The translations under genes were made by a program, and so were the position numbers. Under the pieces are notes generated by a model. The model ran no database searches and had not been told where the DNA came from. It was given only the letters and a program-made list of their open reading frames with translations. A stretch of 35,476 bases of DNA from an uncultured Prevotellaceae bacterium (GTDB lineage: Bacteria > Bacteroidota > Bacteroidia > Bacteroidales > Bacteroidaceae), in the NCBI GenBank assembly GCA_947307015.1, contig CAMZHV010000029.1, forward strand, positions 1 to 35,476, given 5' to 3'. How positions within the stretch are numbered: position 1 is the stretch's first letter; every line of letters starts with the position of its first letter. Below are positions 1 to 9,800 of this stretch, in pieces.

Positions 1-378
1 GGCTATCTCTTTGCCACGGCTGGCGGCGAAACCACCAAAGCCGTTGTCAAGCAGAGTTGTGCAGGGTCTGATTTTGACACCCAGCGCAACCGCATGGCCG
101 CCAACTCCAACTACGGACTGCTCTCCGTGGAGGCTACTGTAGGCGACGACGGCCAGATTACATTCGGCATCAAAGAACCCACCAATGGCACCACCTGGCT
201 CGTATGGGACAACTTCACCCTGACTTATCAAGGTCCCGCTCCTGATCGCATAGAACAAATAGTAAATAGTAAATCGTCAAATAGTGAATGTTTCGACCTC
301 AGTGGTCGTAAAATCGTAAACAGAAAATTGCCGAAAGGCGTTTATATCATCAATGGACGTAAAATACTCGTGAAATGA
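1..378 (+). CDS. C-terminal part of a large secreted protein with sorting-type tail (5' end outside window)
   Basis: The reading frame is open from base 1 to the TGA at 376-378, so this is the 3' end of a longer gene and the first ATG at 94 is internal. The visible 125 residues contain a beta-sandwich ending of the kind WLVWDNFTLTYQG, which recurs in the phosphatase and GH51 proteins of this operon (DNVTLTYCG, DNVGLTYYK) and looks like the end of a carbohydrate-binding-like module. A short linker follows, then the tail CFDLSGRK...KGVYIINGRKILVK, the abbreviated Prevotella version of a type IX secretion sorting domain. The linker (256-290) is made of near-repeats of AAATAGT. The stop overlaps the next ATG as ATGA, implying translational coupling. 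The catalytic function cannot be told from this piece. Confidence 0.8.
   Translation, partial: GYLFATAGGETTKAVVKQSCAGSDFDTQRNRMAANSNYGLLSVEATVGDDGQITFGIKEPTNGTTWLVWDNFTLTYQGPAPDRIEQIVNSKSSNSECFDLSGRKIVNRKLPKGVYIINGRKILVK
256..290 (+). repeat. Short tandem repeat in the linker before the sorting tail
   Basis: This is a run of near-copies of AAATAGT/AAATCGTC in frame in the linker between the last beta-sandwich and the tail. Similar A/T-rich tandem repeats sit at equivalent linker or end positions at 6441-6468, 14084-14113 and 28930-28960. Confidence 0.5.
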
Positions 379-1844
379 TACGACACAAAACGATAAATAT
401 TGTACTTGCGTTCGTGTTGGCCTGTATTCAGACCGCACGGGCACAAGTTTTTGTGCCCACCCTTCCTGACTCCGACGGACCGCACGCTTCCATGCGCTAT
501 CATGTCCGTGTCCGCCCCCTTGCAGGCGGGGCATGGCAGGGCGTTCCCGTGTTGCGCTGCGATGTCAACACACGGCGCGTGCAGCAGGCTGCCTTTGCCG
601 AATGGGACATGGGAGAACCTGTTGTCGTACAAATCGTAAATTGTAACTCCGTATATTCTAAAACGTCGCTAGTCGTTCGCCCCACTTCACGAGGCATCAC
701 GCCCACGATGATCAACGACAGCACCGTCCAACTCATCCTTCAGCGACCCGAATACCTCAGCGTGGAGTTCGATGGCGACCGCCAGCACAACCTCCACCTC
801 TTCGCCAATGCATCAGCACCCTCCATCACCCCTGATGGCGACGGCCTCGAGCAATGGGGCATCACCCCGCTTGGCGATACAGAGCCACGACGTATCATCA
901 ACTGGCAGGGAGAGCAGTCGCAAGATGTCTTCGTCCGCAATCCTAACCTCATCTACTTCCCTCCCGGTGTGCACAAGCCCAAAGACCTGCCTGGTGGCGA
1001 CATACGCATACCAAGCAACTGTACCGTATATCTCGCCCCCGGAGCAGTGGTCAAGGCACGCCTCATCGTCGATCATGCCGAAAACGTACGCATCATTGGG
1101 CGCGGCATCGTGGACCATCCGCTGCGCGGCGTCGAGATAACCCATTCACGCAACGTCATCGTTGACGGACTCACCTTCCTCAACCCTGCACATTACACCA
1201 TCTTTGGCGGCGAGAGTACCGACATCACCATACGCAACATCAAGACCTTCTCTGCACGCTCGTGGAGCGACGGCATAGACCTCATGTGTTGTCGCCGTGT
1301 GCACATTGAGAACTGTTTCCTCCGTACCAGCGATGACTGCATAGCCCTCTACAACCACCGCTGGTGGTACTGGGGCGGAAGCGAAGATATTGAAGTCTGT
1401 CGCTGCATCCTATGGCCAGACGTCGCACATCCCGTCAACATCGGGTCCCACGGCGACGACCGCAACGCCGACGGCGAGACGCTGCAACGCGTACACATCC
1501 ACGATTGTGACATCCTCGGCGACGATGCCGACGGACTCGGACTGCTCGCCATCAACTGCGGCGACAACAACCACATTCGCAACATACGCTTCACCCGCAT
1601 ACGAGCCGAGGCCCTGCGACGCTCACGCCCCTTCGACCTCCGCATCCTGCAGTCGCCGAAATACAACCGAGCCCCCGGCTGCTGTATCGACAGCATTGCC
1701 TTCGAAGATATCATCATACATCCCGATGTCCCCGACTCATGCATACTACCCAGCCGAGTAGAAGGCATGAAGGAGCACCCAGTGGGACGATACACCCTTG
1801 AGCGGGTCTCACACACCGCCGTCGTGACAGCAACCAATAAATGA
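375..1844 (+). CDS. Secreted beta-helix glycoside hydrolase, GH28/GH49-like
   Basis: 489 residues with a signal peptide (about 1-23, cleavage after ARA). Residues ~30-145 form a beta-sandwich with the motif SVEFDGD, resembling the N-terminal domain of GH49 enzymes. Residues ~165-470 form a right-handed beta-helix. Candidate catalytic residues sit where pectinase-fold hydrolases have them: Asp299 in WSDGID, Asp320-Asp321 in TSDDC, and His359 in IGSHGDD. The family acts on polysaccharides by inverting hydrolysis; polygalacturonase (GH28) or an alpha-glucan enzyme of GH49 type are both possible, and the exact substrate is not readable. There is no sorting tail, so it is probably periplasmic or released. 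It overlaps both neighbours by ATGA (375-378, 1841-1844). A paralogous domain lies in the middle of the fusion protein at 10620-14393, sharing the SVEFDGD, WADVAHP and AINCGDNN signatures. Confidence 0.85.
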   Translation: MIRHKTINIVLAFVLACIQTARAQVFVPTLPDSDGPHASMRYHVRVRPLAGGAWQGVPVLRCDVNTRRVQQAAFAEWDMGEPVVVQIVNCNSVYSKTSLVVRPTSRGITPTMINDSTVQLILQRPEYLSVEFDGDRQHNLHLFANASAPSITPDGDGLEQWGITPLGDTEPRRIINWQGEQSQDVFVRNPNLIYFPPGVHKPKDLPGGDIRIPSNCTVYLAPGAVVKARLIVDHAENVRIIGRGIVDHPLRGVEITHSRNVIVDGLTFLNPAHYTIFGGESTDITIRNIKTFSARSWSDGIDLMCCRRVHIENCFLRTSDDCIALYNHRWWYWGGSEDIEVCRCILWPDVAHPVNIGSHGDDRNADGETLQRVHIHDCDILGDDADGLGLLAINCGDNNHIRNIRFTRIRAEALRRSRPFDLRILQSPKYNRAPGCCIDSIAFEDIIIHPDVPDSCILPSRVEGMKEHPVGRYTLERVSHTAVVTATNK

Positions 1845-4800
1845 ACAATAATAATATAAACAAAAAAAGCAAACAGCTCATGAAACAGCTATTACGATTC
1901 TTTATGCTATGGCTCATCGGCCTGATGGCAACGAGCCTACAAGCCCAAACGTGGACGGCCAGTCCTGTAGGCAATGGCACTTTCTATCTTTACAGTGTCA
2001 GTGAGGGTAAGTTCATCACCGCCGGTACAACCAACTCCACTCGTGCTTCACTTACGACCCAAGGAGGCGTGGCCATGACATTTACTGCCGTAGATCAGGC
2101 TAACAATGTCTATTCCATCTCCACGGCTCCGACTTTCAATGACAACTTGACAATGGGCATTGGCAACGATGGTAACGAAGCCTACTTAGACGTAGCGGCA
2201 TCGGCCACCAATGCATCCAACTGGAAGTTCATTCCTGTCGAAGGCCAGGATAACACCTATTTCATCCAGTCGGTGAAGAATAGCAAATACATGGTAGCTC
2301 ACGCCACAAAACTAGACAGGACTTCCGTAACCAGCACAACACAGCCTACCACTAATAAGGGCTACTGGAAACTTGTAACCAAGGAGGCTTTGATAGAGAA
2401 TCTGTCAAATGCAACGGAAGAGAATCCCATCGATGCCACTTTTGCACTGATGAATCCTTTTTTTGCCGCATATGGTCGCATCTCGCTTTGGGGCACTGAC
2501 TATACGGATTATAATGGCGTTACCGACAACAAATGCATCGAACAGTTCAACCGCACCTTCGATATGTACCAAACCATAACTGGTCTTCCCAACGGCGTGT
2601 ATAAGATGCAGTGTCAGGGCTTCTATCGAATGGGAGGCAGGACAAATGCGCAAAGTAACAGGAATTCAGGTACTGAAACACTGAATGCAAAGTATTATAT
2701 CAATACGACGGACGGCTCATTGATGTCTATCTTCGACGATAATGATGCAACGGGTAGCTATAAGGATGGATACAATGAGAATAAAGCCTATGCCTTAGAT
2801 GACGGTGGCAATCATTATCTACCCAATTCGCTTAATCAGGCTTCCAACTGCTTCCTTGCAGGCTATTATAGGAATGAACCCATCAGAGCCGTTGTCACAG
2901 ACGGAACAATAAAGATAGGTTTTCGGAAAACGGTGACCGTCGGTGATGACTGGGCGGCATACGACAATGTGACGCTCACTTATTGTGGTATTGACCTATC
3001 CGCCCTTGTGGCAAGCTACGAGGAGCAATTAGCTAAAGCTAAAGCTCTTCTGTCAGAGCCAATGCAAGCCAGCGTGAAGTCAGCTTTGGATGCTGCCGTT
3101 ACTACTGCTGAGACCGATGTGAACACCGATTCGCAGGAGTGGTTGGAATCGACACTCAGCACCCTTGGCACTGCCATCACCAATGCGCAGACCAGCAATG
3201 ACCTTTACACGGGTGCTATTCTCACAGCTGTTAATGGAATGAAGGCACAATCGACGAGCGAGAGCGTCAAAAGCGCTCTTCAGACGAAATACGATGAAGG
3301 TGAATACACCTCGGCTGCTGACGTCTATGCCATCTATCAGCCATTGGAAATTGCTGCCCTTTCGCGCGACGCAAACACCTCTTATACTTCCGCCATTATC
3401 AACCCAAGCTTTGAGTTGGGCAACATGGATGGCTGGAATTGTCTGACCACAGGCAATGATACGGGCGTACACCACACGGACAATGCCACCTATTCCTATT
3501 CCGGCACGGATGGCGACTATCTCTTCAATTCTTGGGCTACGAGTGTTAAGACGCTCGACGTGGGTCAGACCGTCACCGGATTGCCTTCAGGTTATTATTC
3601 CCTTTCCGCTGTCGTGGCCAGCTTCGGCGATGGTGCGGCGGTGACCATGACGGCCAACGGTACCTCGGCCAGTGTACATCCCACCGATGCCGGCAATGTG
3701 GACGGCCACAAAACAGTGGGCTATACATTGACCGTAGATAATATCTTCGTGTCGGATGGTTCTCTCTCTTTCCGTGTACAGAACACGGGTAAGGGACAGA
3801 CTTTGCTCAAGGCCGACCACTTTCAACTGACACTGGCAAACAGCTATGTGGACAATTATACAGACTTGACACTTGAACTCAATGTGGAAAACGGCGAAGT
3901 GGCGGGCTATCTCACCAACACGACCTACACGGAAAGCACGGCAAGCGTCATTGGGAATTATTCTACGGACGCCGCTTTGCGCAATGACCAGCCGAATACA
4001 ATAATGATTCCTTTGCCTGAGCAGGCAGAGGATGCCACCCTCAGCCTTGCTCTTAACAGCACCTATACCGATGCTGAGACGTTCACCCTCACTGCCGGTA
4101 CTGTGCTCTACGAGGTGAAGAACCTGCTTCCACAACAGACATATTATTATAAGGTAGAAGCCAGTGGCGACGTCGTAGCCAACGGAACGATTACCACAAC
4201 AGGACACTTGCGCATGATAAAGGCTGATGGCATTGCGAACATGCGCGACCTGGGCGGCTGGACGAATGCCGACGGCAACCGCATCCGCTACGGCAAACTG
4301 TTCCGTGGCTCGGAGCTTCGAGGCGGAAAGACCTATACCGCCAGCGATGCTGACCTCGCGATGCTGAAGGATCAGCTCCATATCGGTGCCGAGGTGGATC
4401 TGCGCGAAGACATAGACTTCGGTTCGGGTACGATGAATGCCTCTGCCATCGATGGTGCAACCTACTACTATGCGAACCTTAGTCGTTGGAGCGAGGATGC
4501 CCTGAACTTCGACAACGCCAAGTTCAAGAGTGCCTTCGACCTTGTGCTCGCTGCCTTGAAGGCTGACAAGGCCGCTTATTTCCACTGCATCTTCGGTGCC
4601 GACCGCACAGGTTGCTTCGCCATGCTGCTCGAAGGTCTGCTGGGTCTGCCCGTAGATCAGCTCTACAAGGACTACGAACTCACCTCGTTCTCCATACTGC
4701 GCGACAAGACAGGTATCGACCACAAACTGCAGTACATCAAGGCGCTGCAGGGCGACAACCTTCAGCAGAAGTTCTACAACTACTGGCGCGGCGCCGTGGG

Positions 4801-6559
4801 CGTGAGCGAGAGCGACCTCAACGATTTCATCAACATCATGATTGACGGCTCCAGCCCCATCACTACGGCTACGCTGGCTGACCTCCCCGCCAAAGCTGTG
4901 ACAGACGGTGACTACTATATCTATCTGCCCACACAGCAGAAATTCCTAAGCCGCGGCCGCAGTTACGGCACTCAAGGTGTGCCTGACAGTTATGGCGTTC
5001 CTGCCACCGTTACCACCAACGGCGTGGGCGTCACCACCATCAAGTTCCTCGACAACAACCTCTACTTCGGCAGCGATGGCATGACGGACAAAGCCGAAAA
5101 CTACAACAGCGTGTCGTGGAGCGTCGAGCAGCGGGGTGATGACCTCGTGATGAAGTCGCACAACGGTAAATACTTCTATATGAAAGAAGGAACGCGCGCG
5201 TATGTCGATGCTGCTTCGGCTGCCAATGCTGATGCTGTGACGTTCAAGTCACGGACTGATCATGATGACCTCGTCGCTGCCACGCAGAATGCAAATATCC
5301 TTGCCGCTGCCACGGCTGCAGGCATCAATGCCGACGACATCGCTGCTTTTAACTCTCAACTGTCAACTAACTACACCGCTGTAGCCTCCACTGCTACCAT
5401 CAAAAGCGCCACCGCAGGCAGTACCACCAACTGGGCGCTTAGCGAGCCCTACGCCCACGGCGAGACGGCCAACCACGGCAACGCTTACAACGTCGGCAAC
5501 TACGGAGGCGAACTCTATCAGAAAAATGCCAGCGTCAGTCAGACTGTCACCGTGCCCCACGCTGGCCTCTACAAACTCACCCTCAATGCACTCTACCGTC
5601 AGGGCTCCAAGGAGCTGTGCTATGCCGCAGGTCAGAAGGGGTTTGAGATGAGCAATGCCTATGTGAGCGTCAACGGCACCTATTTCGCTCAGATTCCTTC
5701 GTGGTACAGCGGATGCGCTTCCATGAGCGACCCCGACAACACAGACCAAGCCGTAGCCCGATTCAATGCTGGACAGTACAAGGTAGAGGTCTATGCCTAC
5801 ATCGACGACTCCAAGACGGCGACCATCAAAGTGAACGTGCCCGGCTTCGTGCCCCTCGGCTGGTGTATCTTCAACAACTTCGCCCTGACGGAGTACGCCA
5901 AGGAAGTGACCATCGTTGAATCCGCCACTACAGCCCCCGAAGCTTGCGACTTCGCAGCCGTCACCCTCATACGTACCCTCCAGCCTGACATCTGGAACAC
6001 GCTGAGCCTGCCTTTCGCCCTTGACCGCGACCAGATTGCCGCTTCGTCACTCAAGGATGCTACCATCTATGCCTTCTCTCAGTCCGATGCCTCCAACATC
6101 ACTTTCGAGAGCGCCTACACCATCGAGGCAGGCAAGCCCTACTTGGTGAAACTGCCCGATGAGGCTGCAGCTATCCAGAATCCCACCTTCACGGGTGTCA
6201 CCGTCGAAGCCACCGAGGGTGAAACCGAAGGCACTGTAGGCAACGTGCAGTTTGTGGGTCAGACCTACAACAAGTCGCTGGACGGTGTCGCCAACGTCTG
6301 CTACCTCTCTACCAACGGCAAGGTGAAGCAGCTCTCTGACGGCGGAAGCATCAAGGGTCTGCGTGCCTACTTCATCGTTCCCGATGCCCAGCAAGGTGTC
6401 AAGCTATTCTTCAATTCAATAGAGGATGGCATCGAAGCAATTGACAATGGACAGTTGACAATGGACAATGCTGAGATTTACAACCTCGCAGGACAGCGAC
6501 TGAAGAAGGCTCAGCGCGGCGTAAATATTATCAACGGCAAGAAGGTTCTGATTAAGTGA
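1841..6559 (+). CDS. Secreted multidomain protein with tyrosine-phosphatase domain and carbohydrate-binding-like modules
   Basis: 1,572 residues; the start may instead be ATG 1880 (MKQLLRFF), which directly opens the signal peptide (cleavage after LQA). Modules read in order: a beta-trefoil/ricin-like repeat (~37-180), a beta-sandwich carbohydrate-binding-like module (~197-384), a helical linker (~386-508), a second sandwich (~515-665), a fibronectin-III-like domain (~670-785), a phosphatase domain (~787-1000), a second trefoil-like domain (~1020-1130), a third sandwich (~1180-1355), a beta-rich domain (~1365-1530), and the tail RGVNIINGKKVLIK. The phosphatase has NMRDLGG (from residue ~795) and the CX5R loop HCIFGADRTG with Cys916, Asp921 and Arg922, as in the Y_phosphatase3 family (PF13350), so the catalytic cysteine and arginine are present. 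Family members hydrolyse phosphotyrosine or phosphoinositides; the substrate outside the cell is unknown. A 14-nt unit repeated twice (6441-6468) forms the linker before the tail. Confidence 0.85.
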   Translation: MNNNNINKKSKQLMKQLLRFFMLWLIGLMATSLQAQTWTASPVGNGTFYLYSVSEGKFITAGTTNSTRASLTTQGGVAMTFTAVDQANNVYSISTAPTFNDNLTMGIGNDGNEAYLDVAASATNASNWKFIPVEGQDNTYFIQSVKNSKYMVAHATKLDRTSVTSTTQPTTNKGYWKLVTKEALIENLSNATEENPIDATFALMNPFFAAYGRISLWGTDYTDYNGVTDNKCIEQFNRTFDMYQTITGLPNGVYKMQCQGFYRMGGRTNAQSNRNSGTETLNAKYYINTTDGSLMSIFDDNDATGSYKDGYNENKAYALDDGGNHYLPNSLNQASNCFLAGYYRNEPIRAVVTDGTIKIGFRKTVTVGDDWAAYDNVTLTYCGIDLSALVASYEEQLAKAKALLSEPMQASVKSALDAAVTTAETDVNTDSQEWLESTLSTLGTAITNAQTSNDLYTGAILTAVNGMKAQSTSESVKSALQTKYDEGEYTSAADVYAIYQPLEIAALSRDANTSYTSAIINPSFELGNMDGWNCLTTGNDTGVHHTDNATYSYSGTDGDYLFNSWATSVKTLDVGQTVTGLPSGYYSLSAVVASFGDGAAVTMTANGTSASVHPTDAGNVDGHKTVGYTLTVDNIFVSDGSLSFRVQNTGKGQTLLKADHFQLTLANSYVDNYTDLTLELNVENGEVAGYLTNTTYTESTASVIGNYSTDAALRNDQPNTIMIPLPEQAEDATLSLALNSTYTDAETFTLTAGTVLYEVKNLLPQQTYYYKVEASGDVVANGTITTTGHLRMIKADGIANMRDLGGWTNADGNRIRYGKLFRGSELRGGKTYTASDADLAMLKDQLHIGAEVDLREDIDFGSGTMNASAIDGATYYYANLSRWSEDALNFDNAKFKSAFDLVLAALKADKAAYFHCIFGADRTGCFAMLLEGLLGLPVDQLYKDYELTSFSILRDKTGIDHKLQYIKALQGDNLQQKFYNYWRGAVGVSESDLNDFINIMIDGSSPITTATLADLPAKAVTDGDYYIYLPTQQKFLSRGRSYGTQGVPDSYGVPATVTTNGVGVTTIKFLDNNLYFGSDGMTDKAENYNSVSWSVEQRGDDLVMKSHNGKYFYMKEGTRAYVDAASAANADAVTFKSRTDHDDLVAATQNANILAAATAAGINADDIAAFNSQLSTNYTAVASTATIKSATAGSTTNWALSEPYAHGETANHGNAYNVGNYGGELYQKNASVSQTVTVPHAGLYKLTLNALYRQGSKELCYAAGQKGFEMSNAYVSVNGTYFAQIPSWYSGCASMSDPDNTDQAVARFNAGQYKVEVYAYIDDSKTATIKVNVPGFVPLGWCIFNNFALTEYAKEVTIVESATTAPEACDFAAVTLIRTLQPDIWNTLSLPFALDRDQIAASSLKDATIYAFSQSDASNITFESAYTIEAGKPYLVKLPDEAAAIQNPTFTGVTVEATEGETEGTVGNVQFVGQTYNKSLDGVANVCYLSTNGKVKQLSDGGSIKGLRAYFIVPDAQQGVKLFFNSIEDGIEAIDNGQLTMDNAEIYNLAGQRLKKAQRGVNIINGKKVLIK
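6441..6468 (+). repeat. Two tandem copies of a 14-nt unit in frame
   Basis: The unit TTGACAATGGACAG occurs twice (second copy ends in A) and is translated as part of the linker just before the C-terminal tail of the phosphatase protein. Confidence 0.75.
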
Positions 6560-6601
6560 ACGCAATGAAAGTTAATTATCTAAATCTCTAATTTCCAGAA
6601 C

Positions 6602-6793
6602 ATGAAAAAGATATATATCCAACCGGCATTGACGTCAGTCATAGTCAATAGCGAGTGCCCCTTGGCCGGGTCCAATGAGGTGTTTGGGCAGGGCATCGAC
6701 TTCAATAAAACGAATATGGACGCAGGCAGCGGAAACGATGCTGCCGTGAAAAACGCCAACTACTCCGTCTGGGATGACGACTGGAGTAAATAG
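6602..6793 (+). CDS. Small conserved-type Bacteroidales peptide ending in WDDDW
   Basis: 63 residues, between the phosphatase protein (42 bases upstream) and the GH51 gene (26 bases downstream), same strand. The layout is MKKIYIQPALT at the start, a middle PLAGSNE, a Gly/Asn/Asp-rich stretch and an acidic aromatic end SVWDDDWSK. From memory, Prevotella genomes carry many such 55-70 residue proteins with the same opening and a W-D/E-D/E-W ending; this was not checked by search. It has no convincing signal peptide, membrane segment or cysteine pattern. Its position inside the operon argues that it is translated. No function can be assigned; a secreted or processed peptide and a small regulatory protein are both open. 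Confidence 0.7.
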   Translation: MKKIYIQPALTSVIVNSECPLAGSNEVFGQGIDFNKTNMDAGSGNDAAVKNANYSVWDDDWSK

Positions 6794-6819
6794 AGAACCA
6801 TAAATCTATAGTAACCATT

Positions 6820-9800
6820 ATGCGTAATAGGGTTATCACTTCTATCTTTTCACTATTCACCGTTGTGTTTAGTGCTATGTCGCAGGTAAGCTTCGACTTC
6901 TCCACGGCGCAGCGCGGCCCTGTCATCGGGCCGCTACACTACGGTATCTTCTACGAAGAGATCAACCACGCGGGCGACGGAGGACTCTATGCCGAGCTCA
7001 TCCGCAATGGTTCCATGGAGGAAAATCGCTCGAATCCCGACTACTGGTGGACAATCGGCGATGCCACGTTCAGTATCTCGTCGCAGAACCTCATTAATGG
7101 CGCTCAGAAGCGGGCCATGCACCTCAACCTGACGAAGACGGGTGATGGAACACGCAATATCGGTTATTGGGGTATCAATATTGTGAAAGGCCAGACATAT
7201 CGTGCTAGCTTCTGGGTGCGTACAGCCAACAACTGGACGGGTGACCTTACCCTCACCCTTGAAAGTTATGAAGGAGCAGACCTTGGACACTCTATTGTTC
7301 ACGTCACCGATGCGGGACAATGGAAGAAATACACCGCTGAAATCACAGCCACGGGCTCCTATCAGCTTGGATGGTTTGCTATCCGAGGGAGCAAGGCTGG
7401 AACCATCTACTTGGATTGCGTCAGCCTCTTCCCGCCAACCTACAAGGATCGCCCGAACGGGATGCGCCGCGACTTGGCAGAAAAACTGGAAGCACTGCAC
7501 CCACGTTTCATGCGTTTCCCCGGTGGCTGCTACATCGAGGGCGGCAACCGCTATCAGTGGCGCCACACCGTCGGCCCCGTAGAGGAACGACTGGGCATCT
7601 ACAACAGCCATTGGGGCTATCCCGTATCCAATGGCATGGGCTACCATGAGTTCCTGCAATTGGCTGAAGACCTTGGCGCGGAGCCCTTGTTCGTGGTCAA
7701 CGTGGGTTTGGGTCACGGATGGTTGCAAGACTATCAGCATATCGAGGGCTTCATCCAGGAGGCACTGGATGCGCTGGAGTATGCCAACGGCGATGTCACC
7801 ACTTATTGGGGCGCCAAGCGTGCAGCGGCAGGACATCCCGAGCCTTTCAACCTGCATCTCATAGAAATCGGTAACGAGAACTACAATTTCCATGCCGACG
7901 ACAACACCGACCAGAGTGACCACTATGCCGAGCGCTTCAAGCAGTTCTACGATGCCATCAAGGCACGCTGGCCAGAGGTCACGTGTATCGGCAATGTTGA
8001 GAGTTGGGGCACTGACAATCCCACCTGGCGCAACCGATATGCCGTGGATGTGGTCGATGAGCACTACTACCGCTCACCCGACTGGTTTGCTGCCAACTAC
8101 CACAAGTATGACAACAATAGCCGTAGCAGCCACAAAATCTACAACGGTGAGTATGCGGTCACCAGTGATTTTGGAACCAACGGAACACTGAAGGCTGCGC
8201 TCGGAGAGGCCATTTATATGGCTGGAATGGAACGTAATTCAGATGTCTGCATCATGGCCAGCTACGCACCCATTTTCATGAATGAGAACGAGGCGCAGTG
8301 GCGGCCCGATATGATTCACTACAATGCCCATTCCTCCTTCGGCACACCTTCTTATTGGGCACAGCAGATGATGGCATCCAACGTTGGTAACCAAAACATC
8401 ACATGGACAGAGACGGGCAACAGCATCAGTCTTGCCGCTGGCGCACGCTTGGGCTTGGGATCATGGAATACTGATGTGACATACAGCAACCTAAAAGTGA
8501 CCAATGGAAAAGGTGCTATCGTATTCGACCAAACCGAACCTTTCCATTCGCCGGCATCAACACAGGGTACTGCCCATGTCTTTGGCGTGGAGACGGACAA
8601 CTGCACTATTGAGGTGGATGCCGTCAAAAACGCGGGTGACGAAGGCTTCCTCCTCTGCTTTGCCTACGCCGACGGAAACAACTATGCATGGTGGAACCTC
8701 GGTGGATGGGGCAACGAGCGTCACGGCGTGGAACAGGCGGTGAACGGTTCGAAGACAACCCTTTCCGCCGCTGACGGAACTATCGAGACAGGAAGAACCT
8801 ATCACCTGAAGGTCGTACGTAGCGGACTTACGGCACTATGTTATCTCGACGGAGAACTCGTACACACTATCACCCTCTCCGAGGCAGCAGGCCAGCAACT
8901 TTACCTCTGTGCATCCTTGAGTGATACTGAGGATGCAGCCATTCTGAAGGTGATCAACTATGGCGGTGCCGACATCCCTGCCACTTTCCGCTTCAGCGAT
9001 GCCACAATCGGCGGCGCAGCACAAGTGCGTGTCATGAGCAATCCTGACAACTACGCTGAGAACTCCATGGACAACCCCATGAACGTTTGCCCCAGAAAAG
9101 CTCAACTCTCCGCTGTCAATTCACAGTTCTCTTACAATGTTCCCGCCTACTCCCTCTCCGTAATCACAGTACCACTCTCTGCCGTCAGCCCAGAGGCTAT
9201 GCTGCAACCTACAACGCCACCCGCACCCGCCATCCGCTACGGTTTCGAGGACGGCGAAGTAAGAGATGATGCAGCCTCCCTCAACGGCACGCTGCAAGGT
9301 AGTGCCGCCGTACTGGAACTTGCCGATGGAAATCGCGCCCTCTATACCGGGGGCAATGAGGAGAATGGATATTTGGATCTCGGAGGTGATGCCGCACAAG
9401 CTATCGGTACTGTCCTCAATGGGAAGGCGTGGAGCGTCAGTATTAACCTACTACTGACCGAAGGAGGCAATCTCGACAACTACTGTTGGGCATGGAACGT
9501 CAACAATGGTACGAGCAGCTATCTGGGGCTCATCAGTCAGGCCAACAACCAGAACTGGTATTTCGAAAAAGTGCGCTCCGGCACATGCAAGGTCAGATCA
9601 CATGCGGGGCTGAGCCAAAACATGTGGCATAACATCACAATCACTTCCGACACTGAAGCTACATGCATCTACGTTGATGGACAACTGCGTAATACGAAAG
9701 CCTCCAATACCACAGCCCTCACCCTGAACAGCAACACCATGGCATGGCTTGGGCGCAGTCCTTTCGAGGCAGACGCCTATATGACGGGCACTTTCTTCGA

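Noticed and set aside
3587..4723. 378-residue minus-strand ORF opposite the phosphatase gene
   Set aside because: It has no domain motif and lies wholly under a strongly supported plus-strand gene.
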